Notes: generated by a model from the sequence alone, not told the origin. Shown: positions 50,871 through 59,592, numbered from the stretch's first letter. The stretch: DNA of 64,000 nt from an uncultured Flavobacteriaceae bacterium (GCA_943787365.1 CALSMD010000006.1:137984-201983); one strand, 5' to 3'. Made by a program: numbers and translations.

Positions 50871-52994
50871 CTAAAACATCAATGTCATTCCAACTAAGAA
50901 ATTACGGGTGGCTTGTGGGTAGTAACCCTGTACCTCAGAAGCTATTGGACCACTCCACGTGTCCAAATAAGTGTAACCTCGGTCTACGTATTCTGCATTA
51001 AACAGGTTGTTAATCATACCGCTTAACACAACAGACTTAAAGACCTTATTCAGTTTTAACTCATAATTCAAATTAAGATCTCCAACAAAATAGCCTTCTA
51101 ACTTGGAGGCCGCAGTGTCCGTATTACTTAGGTATTGCTCGCCTACATATTTTCCAATCAATGCGGCTCTAAACTGGCTGTTTGGTGCATATTCAATGGC
51201 ATGGGTTGTAATCAGATTTGGTGATAATGCAATGTTGGTATTCCCTAAGTTTTGCAATTGACCATCGCGATCAATGATTAATTCTTCGATTTTATTTTGA
51301 CTTAAGGCTAGGTTTGAATTTAAAGCCATTTGATTACTTATAGCAATTCGCGCATCCAATTCCAATCCCAAGCGGTAGCTGTTATCAACATTTTCTCTTA
51401 GATATTCTCCAACATTATCTAGGGCTCCCGTGAGTACCAATTGATTTTTATACTGCATATAATACACATTGGCATTCAAGCTGAAACGCTTTCCTTGGTG
51501 CCGCCATCCCAATTCAAAATCATTTAAACTTTCAGGTTTTACAGCTGCTCCATTACTTTCAAAATCGTTTCTGTTGGGTTCTTTATTTGCGCGTGCATAA
51601 GAAACATACATACTATTGTTTGAGTTGAACGTATAAGTGAGTCCTAGTTTTGGATTGAAAAAGCTATAGTTTTCATCAATAGTAATAGGCACTCTGTTCG
51701 AGGTTAACCCAGTTGTGGAGTAGCTGACAAATCGCCCTTGTACATCTAAGAAGGCTTGTAAGGATTCAGACATTCTAAAGGTTGCTTTAGAAAAGACACT
51801 AAAATCAGACTTATCCGAAACACTCAAATAATAACGATCTCTGATACTTGTTCCTGCGGCCAAATCGCTTCCCCAAATTAGTTCGCCATAGTGGTCATTA
51901 GTGTAGTCGCTATACGATAATCCAGATGTGATTTCAAGTCCGTTTTTTTGGTAGGTTGCATTGGCATTTACCACATAAAAATGATTGTCCAACCAACGGC
52001 GTACAATCACATCGCTGTCATCAATAATCAAGTTATTATAATCCATAGCACTTCTACCTTCTTTATATTGCTCAAAATATCCTTTTCCTCTCGTATAATT
52101 CAACCCAAGATTTGTGGACCAATTCGAGTTTAGAGTTTCATTCCAATGCAACTGGTAATGGTCTTGCCAATAATTATCCGTTTCATTGTCATACGTATAT
52201 GGATTTTGTGTTCTGTCTTCTTCTAATTCGTCTTTACTTAATCCATACCATGCTTGGTAGGTTTTTTCTTTTCCTCCAAACATCAGAGCTTTTACTAAGG
52301 TGTTTTCATCCACATAGTTTCCTTGAAGAAAATAGGATTTAATATCTGTAGAAGCACGATCGACATATCCATCAGAATAAATTTTTGATAAGCGTCCAGC
52401 AAACTCAAAATGATCATTGAGCAACCCGGTTGTAAATTTCAGGCTGTGTTTTCTTGTACCATATGAGCCAAATGAATTAGAAATTTGTCCTCCCGCATTT
52501 TGAGAAATAGCATCTGTTAAAATATTTAGACTTGCTCCAAAAGCAGCAGATCCGTTGGTCGATGTTCCAACCCCACGCTGCAACTGTATGTTTTCTACCG
52601 AAGACGCAAAATCACCAAGATTAACCCAAAATGTTCCTTGACTTTCAGCATCATTGTAAGGAATTCCATTAATGGTTACATTGACACGGGTCGCGTCTGA
52701 CCCTCTAACTCTTAAGTAGGTATAGCCAACTCCTGCCCCCGCATCTGATGAGGAAACTACTGAAGGTAAATAGTTTAATAGAATTGGAATATCCTGTCCA
52801 AGATTGCGTCGTTGTAATTCTTTTTTTGAGATATTGGAATGCGTAATGGGCGCATTGGGTTTTACTCTAATAGACTGAACCAAAACCTCATCTAAGGTTT
52901 GTATTTTGGTAGAATCTCTTTCTACTGGAGATTGTTGTGCAGCTATTACGGATGTTGCCAATAACAGTGCAATTAAAAAGATAGAATTTTTCAT
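50871..52994 (-). CDS. TonB-dependent outer-membrane receptor under TPP riboswitch control
   Basis: 707 residues. Signal peptide 1-19; a plug domain with VLVQSIRVKPNAPITHSNI, the TonB-box region near LDEVLV, GYTYLRVRGSDATRVNVTI and GSAAFGASLNILTD; then a 22-strand-type barrel ending in an aromatic residue (NFLVGMTLMF), as required for outer-membrane insertion. The layout is that of FecA/siderophore-like receptors. A TPP riboswitch sits about 80-150 bases upstream and makes it the likely uptake channel for thiamin or a thiamin-related compound rather than iron. No adjacent SusD-like protein. Confidence 0.92.
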   Translation of the reverse strand: MKNSIFLIALLLATSVIAAQQSPVERDSTKIQTLDEVLVQSIRVKPNAPITHSNISKKELQRRNLGQDIPILLNYLPSVVSSSDAGAGVGYTYLRVRGSDATRVNVTINGIPYNDAESQGTFWVNLGDFASSVENIQLQRGVGTSTNGSAAFGASLNILTDAISQNAGGQISNSFGSYGTRKHSLKFTTGLLNDHFEFAGRLSKIYSDGYVDRASTDIKSYFLQGNYVDENTLVKALMFGGKEKTYQAWYGLSKDELEEDRTQNPYTYDNETDNYWQDHYQLHWNETLNSNWSTNLGLNYTRGKGYFEQYKEGRSAMDYNNLIIDDSDVIVRRWLDNHFYVVNANATYQKNGLEITSGLSYSDYTNDHYGELIWGSDLAAGTSIRDRYYLSVSDKSDFSVFSKATFRMSESLQAFLDVQGRFVSYSTTGLTSNRVPITIDENYSFFNPKLGLTYTFNSNNSMYVSYARANKEPNRNDFESNGAAVKPESLNDFELGWRHQGKRFSLNANVYYMQYKNQLVLTGALDNVGEYLRENVDNSYRLGLELDARIAISNQMALNSNLALSQNKIEELIIDRDGQLQNLGNTNIALSPNLITTHAIEYAPNSQFRAALIGKYVGEQYLSNTDTAASKLEGYFVGDLNLNYELKLNKVFKSVVLSGMINNLFNAEYVDRGYTYLDTWSGPIASEVQGYYPQATRNFLVGMTLMF

Positions 52995-53057
52995 ACGATA
53001 AAAAAATATCGAATAAAAAGAGGTCCTTATTCTTTGTTATAAATTAATTAATAAAGT

Positions 53058-53074
53058 CTGAAGCATCGCTTCAG
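53058..53074 (-). promoter_or_regulatory. Hairpin between the TPP aptamer and the receptor gene
   Basis: Inverted repeat CTGAAGC / GCTTCAG with a 3-nt loop, directly after the aptamer on the minus strand. It has no strong T-run. It is a candidate part of the expression platform. Confidence 0.5.
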
Positions 53075-53148
53075 CAGTTTCCCTAAACAGCATTACCTGT
53101 TCTAGGTTCAATGGGTATGATCTCAGCCGATATCGGCACCCCTTTTTT
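53071..53148 (-). ncRNA. TPP (thiamin pyrophosphate) riboswitch
   Basis: On the minus strand the conserved blocks of the THI element appear in order and spacing: GGGGTGCC, GGCTGAGATCATACCC, TTGAACCTAGAACAGG, TAATGCTG and TAGGGAAAC. Each matches the TPP aptamer core (P2/P3 with CUGAGA, P4/P5 with the UAAU/GG loop). The aptamer starts about 10 bases after the predicted transcription start and ends about 80 bases before the TonB receptor ATG. When TPP is plentiful the receptor gene should be switched off. Confidence 0.97.
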
Positions 53149-53158
53149 GAGAACAGGG

Positions 53159-53166
53159 CAAATATA
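53159..53166 (-). promoter_or_regulatory. Promoter -7 element for the riboswitch-receptor transcript
   Basis: TATATTTG on the minus strand fits TAnnTTTG just upstream of the TPP aptamer, so the receptor has its own transcript separate from the DUF4301 operon. Confidence 0.65.
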
Positions 53167-53201
53167 GTTTAGATTTAAAAAATTGGAAAGAATTTTTAAA
53201 A

Positions 53202-54752
53202 TTATTTCACTTGATGTGTAAACTTTAAAAGATCATTCACCGTTTTAACAGGGTTGAATGTAATAATTGGAACCTCTACAAATATTGTATTCCAATTGGC
53301 CATGCTGCCATTCCATAATCCGGGTCTTTCTAGAGTTTTGAGTTTTCGCCCATATTTTGTTTTGGTCGTCACATAGTAGGTATTAGAATCTACAAACTTC
53401 TCTAAATCGAAAGCTTCTCCTTTATGATTTTTAACACCACAAACAATATCAACTGGATTAAAGTGGGTTGCATTCGTTAAAATAGCTTTCTGATTTTTTA
53501 AACTTACATCAACTTGACTAGATTCTACTATTTGTAACGACACTTCGCCATTATCATGTTTTATCCAAAAGGGGCCGCCCCCTGGTTCACTTTCATTTTT
53601 CACCATTCCACAAACACGAATTGGACGGTTAATTTTTGATTGTAAATATTCAATTTTATGCTTTTTGGCATATTTTTCAAACTGAGGGTTGATTATAATA
53701 TTTAATTTTTGGACTAAAAAGTCTGTAATTTCGTCTAATTTACCTTTAGAGATGTTACTTGACTCTAAATCTTTCGCATAGATAAATACCTGCCGTTGCG
53801 TATCCAACAACATGCCTGCAAGAGCTTTTTTATAGCGCGCAATCTCATCCAAATATTTATTAACAACTACATTATCAACGTTTTTTATAAAAAATATATC
53901 CGCATCAATTTGGTTTAGATTTTTTATTAGAGCACCATGACCCGACGGTCTAAACAACAGTTTATCTTTTAACCTGAAGGGCTTATTTTTTAAATCGACT
54001 GCTAAGACATCTGTAATCGATTCTTGATTGGAAAATTTGATTTCGAATGTAGTATTGGTCTTAGATTCTACCAATTTTTGAATCGCTTTTAATTTACTTT
54101 TAAATTGCTTCAAATGTGTTTTTGAAATCGTAAAGTGTAACATGGCTTTGCCGTTAACAGAAGCATATTTTGCCGCTTCAAACAAGTGTTCTTCAAAAGC
54201 GGCCGATATATGATTTTTGTACTTATGGAAAGGCAATAATCCTTTGGGAATGTTTGAATAGTTTAAAGACGTTTCTTCCAAGATGGTTTTTACAAATAAT
54301 AACCGTTTTTGATCTAAAGTAAGTAAGTCATAATCGGGAGTGTTGTTACGCATTAAAGTGACTGCATCGTCATGAAACGGCAGCTTCTCTATGGTTACAA
54401 AAAACAAAAACAGTTCTGTGATTTTATTTTTATTTATATATGAATTGATGGACTCTTTTTGAGGGTCATAATCAGATAAAAATTCATGCAGCATTTTAAA
54501 CATTCGTGAAGCAGCTCCAGAAGATGGAGTGAATTTAACAACAGAAAGAGAATTCTTTTGTTGTTCATAGTAATCAATTAACCCATTGAGCTCTGACTTA
54601 GAAAGTTTTACAATTCCGTTGTCTATGGTTGCAAATGCTTTTAAAGTTACAGAACTTGGAGGGAACTCGTAGTGCTCTAATTGCTTCTCAATTTCAGACA
54701 AGCTAAGTCCTAAACTTTCTATGTATTGGATATCTAAAGTTGAAAAAATCAA
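53202..54752 (-). CDS. DUF4301 family protein
   Basis: 516 residues, full family length, no signal peptide. The N-terminal VVKFTPSSGAASRMFKMLHE resembles the PxxGxxxRM loop of sugar-nucleotide transferases; later LKDKLLFRPSGHGALIKNL and ADIFFIKNVDNVV also recall a UDP-sugar pyrophosphorylase-like fold. DUF4301 has no known function; it is found mostly in Bacteroidota. It overlaps the NadR-like kinase by 4 bases (ATGA) and is the last gene of the PnuC operon, followed by the TonB receptor with its riboswitch. A nucleotide-handling role is inference. Confidence 0.88.
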   Translation of the reverse strand: MIFSTLDIQYIESLGLSLSEIEKQLEHYEFPPSSVTLKAFATIDNGIVKLSKSELNGLIDYYEQQKNSLSVVKFTPSSGAASRMFKMLHEFLSDYDPQKESINSYINKNKITELFLFFVTIEKLPFHDDAVTLMRNNTPDYDLLTLDQKRLLFVKTILEETSLNYSNIPKGLLPFHKYKNHISAAFEEHLFEAAKYASVNGKAMLHFTISKTHLKQFKSKLKAIQKLVESKTNTTFEIKFSNQESITDVLAVDLKNKPFRLKDKLLFRPSGHGALIKNLNQIDADIFFIKNVDNVVVNKYLDEIARYKKALAGMLLDTQRQVFIYAKDLESSNISKGKLDEITDFLVQKLNIIINPQFEKYAKKHKIEYLQSKINRPIRVCGMVKNESEPGGGPFWIKHDNGEVSLQIVESSQVDVSLKNQKAILTNATHFNPVDIVCGVKNHKGEAFDLEKFVDSNTYYVTTKTKYGRKLKTLERPGLWNGSMANWNTIFVEVPIITFNPVKTVNDLLKFTHQVK

Positions 54753-55318
54753 ATTTTCGGTATTAAAAGTTCATTAATATGATGAATCGCATTTTTCAAA
54801 CGCTCTTCTTTGGAACCGCTTAAAATCACATATGGGAGTTCCTGTTTTTGTAAAGCCCTTTCAAATGCTGAAAACATTTTTGTGCGTTCATTGGGTTTGT
54901 CTCTTAAATCATCTGCCACCCAAGGAATATCAATGTCACATAAAAAGTACAAGTTATAACAATTTTTTTTAGCATAGTGATCAATCAAAGGGTCACAATA
55001 TCCGTTATAGTACACTTCAGAATAAACTTTTGTTACTAATAGATTTGTATCACAAAACAGGAGTTCGTTTGTTTTGGCTGCAGCCGCATTCTCTAACTGC
55101 ATTTGCCCGATCGCTATGGGTAATAAATCAGAAGGCTCGCAGGTTTTTTGTTCTAAATCCCATTTTTTTTGAAGGTATTCACGCGCATATTCAGCAACCC
55201 AATAGGTGCCAAAATAATCTGCCAAGGCTTTAGACATAGTTGTCTTGCCTGTAGATTCTGGGCCAAATAAAACTACTTTTATGCAGTTTGATTGCTGTTG
55301 ACTAAGTGTTTTTTCCAT
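54749..55318 (-). CDS. NadR-like P-loop kinase
   Basis: 189 residues. The P-loop is VVLFGPESTGKTTMSKAL near 16-33, then YWVAEYAREYL, LFCDTNLLVTKVYSEVYY and WVADDLRDKPNERTKMF. It corresponds to the kinase half of NadR (nicotinamide riboside kinase) without the adenylyltransferase half. PnuC lies directly upstream with a 40-base overlap, the classical pair of uptake and trapping by phosphorylation. With the TPP riboswitch near, a thiamin-related substrate is a second possibility. The substrate is not decided by the sequence. Confidence 0.88.
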   Translation of the reverse strand: MEKTLSQQQSNCIKVVLFGPESTGKTTMSKALADYFGTYWVAEYAREYLQKKWDLEQKTCEPSDLLPIAIGQMQLENAAAAKTNELLFCDTNLLVTKVYSEVYYNGYCDPLIDHYAKKNCYNLYFLCDIDIPWVADDLRDKPNERTKMFSAFERALQKQELPYVILSGSKEERLKNAIHHINELLIPKI

Positions 55319-55911
55319 GATCTATATCCTTGAAACGCTAAAAAAGTAAAAATAATATATTGAAAGGACAACATCCCTAATCCTCGATATGCGTACAAAG
55401 GAACTGTGATAAGATTCGCAATGATCCAAAGTGTCCAGTTTTGAAGTTTTTTATTGGCCATATACCACATGGCTGTAAAAAACAAACCAGAAGTAAAAAT
55501 ATCTATATAGTTAGGGATCAAAAGAGTATAATTAAAAAGGGTATATACAAAAAAGGTAATACCCATTGTTAGCATACATAGAATAAATCCTATTTTTTTA
55601 TCTTTTGAACTAGCATAAGTTATTTTTAACACGCTGTTATTATTCGATGTTCCAGACCAATTCCACCAGCCATATAAACTCATAATAGTGTAGTAGCCGT
55701 TCATCATCATATCTCCAAAGTACTGATTTACATATAACAAATAAACCGTAATAATGGTACAAATAATTCCAGTAGGATACACTAAAATATGTGCTTTTTG
55801 TGCAAAATAAACACTCACTACTCCAAATACAAAAGCGATGGCTTCTAACAAAATTAGATGGATTGACGTATCGCTATAAGCCTCGAGAAAAAAATTAGTT
55901 ATATCATTCAT
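55279..55911 (-). CDS. pnuC: PnuC-family vitamin precursor transporter
   Basis: 210 residues from ATG 55911, which overlaps the upstream stop (ATGA). Seven membrane helices are plausible (VFGVVSVYFAQKAHILVY, LLYVNQYFGDMMMNGYYTI, SLYGWWNWSG, GLFFTAMWYMANKKLQNW). The YGWWNW motif is typical of PnuC-type facilitators. PnuC takes up nicotinamide riboside; close relatives in Bacteroidota (PnuT) take up thiamin. It is followed by a NadR-like kinase and, after DUF4301, by a TPP-controlled receptor. Which vitamin is used is open. Confidence 0.9.
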   Translation of the reverse strand: MNDITNFFLEAYSDTSIHLILLEAIAFVFGVVSVYFAQKAHILVYPTGIICTIITVYLLYVNQYFGDMMMNGYYTIMSLYGWWNWSGTSNNNSVLKITYASSKDKKIGFILCMLTMGITFFVYTLFNYTLLIPNYIDIFTSGLFFTAMWYMANKKLQNWTLWIIANLITVPLYAYRGLGMLSFQYIIFTFLAFQGYRSWKKHLVNSNQTA

Positions 55912-56540
55912 ATTTCTGGGGTAGTAACTGCACATCCAAACCCTTCAAATTCCATGAAAATTGCTTTGTATTTTGACCTTTGATTGTCTTTAATAATCCA
56001 AGCCGAGGTACTGTTAGACTCTGTCCCAAAAGGCAAAACTAAAAAATGTTTTTTAAATCCCATCCCTGGAGTTGAACATAATTTATAAAGCGATTCTTTT
56101 ATACACCATACCCATGTTAATTTCTGAATCAAATTAGGGTCGGTTTTAATTAGATAAGCTGTTTCATAGCCAATAAATTTTGATGCTATTTTGATGATTT
56201 TATCTCGATTTTTTTCAATATCAACCCCAACCTTTTTGGAGCTTACTACCACTGCAGAAAATGTATAAGAATGGGTAATAGAGATGTGTTTTCCGTCTTT
56301 CAAATGAGGTTTTCCAAAGGCATCATATACTAAATCTTCATCTGCATATCCAAATTCAGCAAGTAACATTCGTACGCTTAGAAAGCCACGTTGATGCAAT
56401 TCACTTTTCATGCTATTGACACGTTCTAAACTCTCAGTTTTCAGCACAAGTTGACCAGAGAAAAAATCTTTGGATTCGGTAATCTTCCAGATTTTAACAA
56501 TAGTTTGTGAGTTTAAAACTAGTGATTTATAAAGTGGCAT
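55908..56540 (-). CDS. 4'-phosphopantetheinyl transferase superfamily protein
   Basis: 210 residues, the Sfp-like length. Motifs: KVGVDIEKNRDKI (Mg-binding Asp and Glu near 120), WCIKESLYKLCSTPG (KExxYK) and LAEFGYADEDLVYDAFGKPHL, HISITHSYTFSAVV. It moves the phosphopantetheine arm from CoA to acyl-carrier proteins. It precedes pnuC with an ATGA overlap. Divergent from ahcY with 110 bases between starts. No carrier protein gene lies nearby. Confidence 0.9.
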   Translation of the reverse strand: MPLYKSLVLNSQTIVKIWKITESKDFFSGQLVLKTESLERVNSMKSELHQRGFLSVRMLLAEFGYADEDLVYDAFGKPHLKDGKHISITHSYTFSAVVVSSKKVGVDIEKNRDKIIKIASKFIGYETAYLIKTDPNLIQKLTWVWCIKESLYKLCSTPGMGFKKHFLVLPFGTESNSTSAWIIKDNQRSKYKAIFMEFEGFGCAVTTPEI

Positions 56541-56563
56541 TTATTTTTTAAATAGTTAATAGT

Positions 56564-56571
56564 TATCTTTG
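56564..56571 (+). promoter_or_regulatory. Promoter -7 element for ahcY
   Basis: TATCTTTG fits TAnnTTTG, about 80 bases upstream of the ahcY ATG in the divergent gap. Confidence 0.65.
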
Positions 56572-56650
56572 CAGGGTATATTAATTTAAAAACGAAAATA
56601 CGCTAATTTATAGGTTTAAACCAAACTAGAGTATTTAAAAAAACTGCCTT

Positions 56651-57967
56651 ATGACTGTAAAAACCATTCCCTACACTCCTTACAAAGTAAAAGACATGTC
56701 CCTTGCAGATTGGGGACGCAAAGAAATTGAACTCGCTGAAGCTGAAATGCCAGGTTTAATGAGTCTTAGAGAAGAATATAAAGACAGTCAACCGCTCAAA
56801 GGTGCTAGAATTGCAGGTTGTTTACACATGACCATACAAACTGCTGTTCTTATTGAGACACTCGTCGCCCTAGGAGCAGATGTAACTTGGAGTTCCTGTA
56901 ATATTTTTTCAACGCAAGATCAAGCCGCCGCAGCGATTGCAGCAGCTGGAATCCCTGTGTATGCATGGAAAGGTCTTAATGAAGAAGAATTTGACTGGTG
57001 TATCGAACAAACATTATTTTTTGGGAAAGACCGCCAACCTTTAAATATGATTTTAGATGATGGTGGTGATCTTACCAACTTAGTATTTGATCATTATCCA
57101 GAATTGATAGAAGGTATCAATGGATTAAGTGAAGAAACTACTACAGGTGTTCACCGTTTATATGAACGTATGAAAAATGGCACTTTAGCAATGCCTGCAA
57201 TCAACGTAAATGACTCCGTAACGAAAAGTAAATTTGACAATAAATATGGTTGTAAAGAAAGTGCCGTAGATGCGGTACGTCGTGCAACAGATGTCATGCT
57301 TGCGGGGAAGAGAGTTGTTGTTTGTGGCTATGGAGATGTAGGAAAAGGAACTGCCGCTTCTTTTCAAGGCGCTGGAAGTATTGTTACAGTAACCGAGGTC
57401 GATCCTATTTGTGCTTTACAAGCAGCAATGGACGGATTTGAAGTAAAAAAATTAGAAACTGTATTGCCTAACGCTGATATCGTAGTCACAGCAACAGGAA
57501 ATAAAGACATTGTACAAAACGTTCATTTTGAAGCAATGAAAGACAAAACAATCGTTTGTAATATTGGTCACTTTGACAATGAGATTGACATGACATGGTT
57601 AAACGATACGCACGGAGCGAGTAAAGTTGAAATCAAAGCACAAGTAGATAAATATACTATTGATGGCAAAGATATTATTGTATTAGCAGAAGGGCGTTTA
57701 GTAAATTTAGGATGTGCTACAGGGCATCCTAGTTTTGTAATGAGTAACTCCTTTACAAATCAAGTATTAGCGCAGATTGAACTGTGGACAAATAGTGACG
57801 CTTATTCCAACGAAGTGTATATGCTACCAAAACATTTAGATGAAAAAGTAGCGAAGCTACACCTTGCCAAAATTGGTGTTGAACTCACAGAACTTCGTAA
57901 GGATCAAGCGAGTTATATAGGGGTTAAGCCCGAAGGTCCATTCAAACCTGAGTATTACCGCTACTAA
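56651..57967 (+). CDS. ahcY: Adenosylhomocysteinase
   Basis: 438 residues. N-terminal [47 protein letters not shown], the NAD-binding [20 protein letters not shown] and the C-terminal [28 protein letters not shown] (Lys-Tyr pair). The enzyme splits S-adenosylhomocysteine to adenosine and homocysteine and so relieves inhibition of SAM-dependent methyltransferases; this is also needed when ArsM and other methylations are active. Single gene with a strong terminator after it. Confidence 0.97.
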   Translation: MTVKTIPYTPYKVKDMSLADWGRKEIELAEAEMPGLMSLREEYKDSQPLKGARIAGCLHMTIQTAVLIETLVALGADVTWSSCNIFSTQDQAAAAIAAAGIPVYAWKGLNEEEFDWCIEQTLFFGKDRQPLNMILDDGGDLTNLVFDHYPELIEGINGLSEETTTGVHRLYERMKNGTLAMPAINVNDSVTKSKFDNKYGCKESAVDAVRRATDVMLAGKRVVVCGYGDVGKGTAASFQGAGSIVTVTEVDPICALQAAMDGFEVKKLETVLPNADIVVTATGNKDIVQNVHFEAMKDKTIVCNIGHFDNEIDMTWLNDTHGASKVEIKAQVDKYTIDGKDIIVLAEGRLVNLGCATGHPSFVMSNSFTNQVLAQIELWTNSDAYSNEVYMLPKHLDEKVAKLHLAKIGVELTELRKDQASYIGVKPEGPFKPEYYRY

Positions 57968-57980
57968 CATCTAGACTTAT

Positions 57981-58013
57981 AAAAAGCCAAAGCAATTGCT
58001 TTGGCTTTTTTTT
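57981..58013 (+). terminator. Intrinsic terminator of ahcY
   Basis: A 13-bp near-perfect stem AAAAAGCCAAAGC / GCTTTGGCTTTTT with an AATT loop and a run of eight T. Confidence 0.95.
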
Positions 58014-58047
58014 GATTAAAATTCATCGCATGAATAAAACATAAATG

Positions 58048-58560
58048 ATGAAATTGCTAAAGGCTAAAAAAGAAGATTTATTTACAATAATGCAAATCAT
58101 TGAGCAAGCTCAGACCTACTTGGCTACACAAGATATTGAGCAGTGGCAAAATGGATATCCCAACGAAAAAGCAATCTTAAAGGATCTAAAAAACAATGAA
58201 AGCTATGTTGTGAAATCAGAAGACTCTACCCTATTAGCAACTGCTATGTTTACCACAAAAAATGAGCCAACTTACAAAACGATTCAAGGCGGTTGGATTA
58301 CTGAAGCTGATGCCACATATGGTGTAATTCATCGCATGGCCGTTAACGAAAACTTTAGGGGAACTGGTATTGCACAATTTATTTTTAATCAGTGTGAACA
58401 TATCCTAAAACAAAATACAATTCATTCGATGCGAATCGACACACACGAAGATAACCTAGGCATGCAAGCGTTACTCAAAAAATTAGGCTACAACTATTGT
58501 GGAATTATTTATTTAGAAAATAACGACAAACGACTCGCCTTTGAAAAATTAATCTCCTAA
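58048..58560 (+). CDS. GNAT family N-acetyltransferase
   Basis: 170 residues from ATG 58048 (ATG 58045 is also in frame). The acetyl-CoA loop region is HRMAVNENFRGTGIAQFIF (R/QxxGxG/A), then HSMRIDTHEDNLGMQALLKKLGY. It transfers an acetyl group to an amine; the substrate cannot be told. It stands alone between two terminators. Confidence 0.88.
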   Translation: MKLLKAKKEDLFTIMQIIEQAQTYLATQDIEQWQNGYPNEKAILKDLKNNESYVVKSEDSTLLATAMFTTKNEPTYKTIQGGWITEADATYGVIHRMAVNENFRGTGIAQFIFNQCEHILKQNTIHSMRIDTHEDNLGMQALLKKLGYNYCGIIYLENNDKRLAFEKLIS

Positions 58561-58570
58561 TTTTTGACAT

Positions 58571-58602
58571 AAAAAAAGCCCCGCTAATTGCGAGGCTTTT
58601 TT
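58571..58602. terminator. Bidirectional terminator between GNAT and rpmA genes
   Basis: Stem AAAAAAGCC(C)CGC / GCG(A)GGCTTTTTT with A and T runs on both sides. Confidence 0.9.
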
Positions 58603-58619
58603 ATAAAATTATTAGAAAA

Positions 58620-58880
58620 TTATGCATCAAAAGGAACAACAGACACATAGGACTTATTGTCTTTCTTTCTTGAGAATTTTACTAAACCGTCCACTTTAGC
58701 GTGAAGGGTATGATCTTTTCCAGCATACACATTCTCACCAGGATTATGTGCAGTACCACGTTGTCTTACGATAATGTTACCAGCAATTGCTGCTTGTCCA
58801 CCAAAGATCTTTACGCCTAGACGTTTTGATTCTGATTCTCTACCGTTTTTCGAACTTCCGACTCCTTTTTTATGTGCCAT
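58620..58880 (-). CDS. rpmA: 50S ribosomal protein L27
   Basis: 86 residues, the normal L27. N-terminal [24 protein letters not shown] is the conserved tail that reaches the peptidyl transferase centre (shown by [18 protein letters not shown]). No extra N-terminal extension needing Prp cleavage. It follows rplU with a 29-base gap, the standard L21-L27 pair. Confidence 0.98.
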   Translation of the reverse strand: MAHKKGVGSSKNGRESESKRLGVKIFGGQAAIAGNIIVRQRGTAHNPGENVYAGKDHTLHAKVDGLVKFSRKKDNKSYVSVVPFDA

Positions 58881-58909
58881 TTTATTTCGATTTTAATATG
58901 TTATAAATT

Positions 58910-59431
58910 CTAACTTAAAGCTGAAATTAAATCTGATTTTTTCATTGCTGAAATTCCAGTAATTCCCTTAGCTTTTGCTATTTCTTTTAATTGTGCAACA
59001 GTCATTGCTGATAAATCTTGAGCAGCTTCTGCCTTTGGTGCAGCAGCTTTTGCTACAGGCTTAGAAACTTCTTTTTTGGCCGCTGGTTTTGATTTTGGTG
59101 CAGCAGCTTTTTTAGCTCCAGAAGCAGCGATGCTTTCAATTTGAATCTCAGTTAAAGATTGGCGATGACCATTTTTAACTCTATATCCTTTACGTCGTTT
59201 CTTTTTGAATACGATTACTTTATCACCTTTAAGGTGCTTCAGGACTTTGGCTCCTACTTGAGCTCCGTCTATAGCCGGGGCGCCAACAGTAACTTTGCTG
59301 CCATCTGCTAAAAGAAGTACATTGTCAAAAGTGACTTTTTTTCCTTCTTCAGTTTGCAAACGATTCACAAAGACTTTTTGGTCTTTTTCAACTTTGAATT
59401 GATGCCCTGCTATCTCTACAATTGCGTACAT
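58910..59431 (-). CDS. rplU: 50S ribosomal protein L21 with C-terminal extension
   Basis: 173 residues. Residues 1-104 are the usual L21 (MYAIVEIAGHQFKVEKDQK, VIVFKKKRRKGYRVKNGHRQ). The rest is an Ala/Lys/Pro linker (AAAPKSKPAAKKEVSKPVAK) and a compact helical tail SAMTVAQLKEIAKAKGITG, MKKSDLISALS, which resembles a Rho_N/SAP/HeH-type nucleic-acid-binding module. Extensions like this occur in Flavobacteriia. L21 binds 23S rRNA near domain II; the added tail may contact rRNA or assembly RNA. Promoter TATATTTG at 59494-59501. Confidence 0.96.
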   Translation of the reverse strand: MYAIVEIAGHQFKVEKDQKVFVNRLQTEEGKKVTFDNVLLLADGSKVTVGAPAIDGAQVGAKVLKHLKGDKVIVFKKKRRKGYRVKNGHRQSLTEIQIESIAASGAKKAAAPKSKPAAKKEVSKPVAKAAAPKAEAAQDLSAMTVAQLKEIAKAKGITGISAMKKSDLISALS

Positions 59432-59493
59432 AGCGTAACGTTTTTATTAAATTAGTTTAAATTAAACACACTACACCTAAAAGTATAGCGGCT

Positions 59494-59501
59494 GCAAATA
59501 T
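59494..59501 (-). promoter_or_regulatory. Promoter -7 element for rplU-rpmA
   Basis: TATATTTG on the minus strand fits TAnnTTTG, about 63 bases before the rplU ATG. Confidence 0.65.
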
Positions 59502-59584
59502 AATTCTATTATCTTAATCTGCAAATAATTTTCAGCTTATCCTCCAAATTACTTAGTTTAAAATTTAACTTTAAAAAAAAATGT

Positions 59585-59592
59585 TATTTTTG
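59585..59592 (+). promoter_or_regulatory. Promoter -7 element for the M16 pair
   Basis: TATTTTTG fits TAnnTTTG, about 70 bases before the first M16 gene. Confidence 0.55.

Noticed and set aside
50871-52994. Siderophore receptor call for the TonB-dependent receptor
   Set aside because: The FecA-like layout alone would suggest iron, but the TPP riboswitch immediately upstream argues for thiamin-related uptake.
56572-56650. SAH or SAM riboswitch in the ahcY leader
   Set aside because: The leader is short and AT-rich, with none of the conserved blocks of either class.
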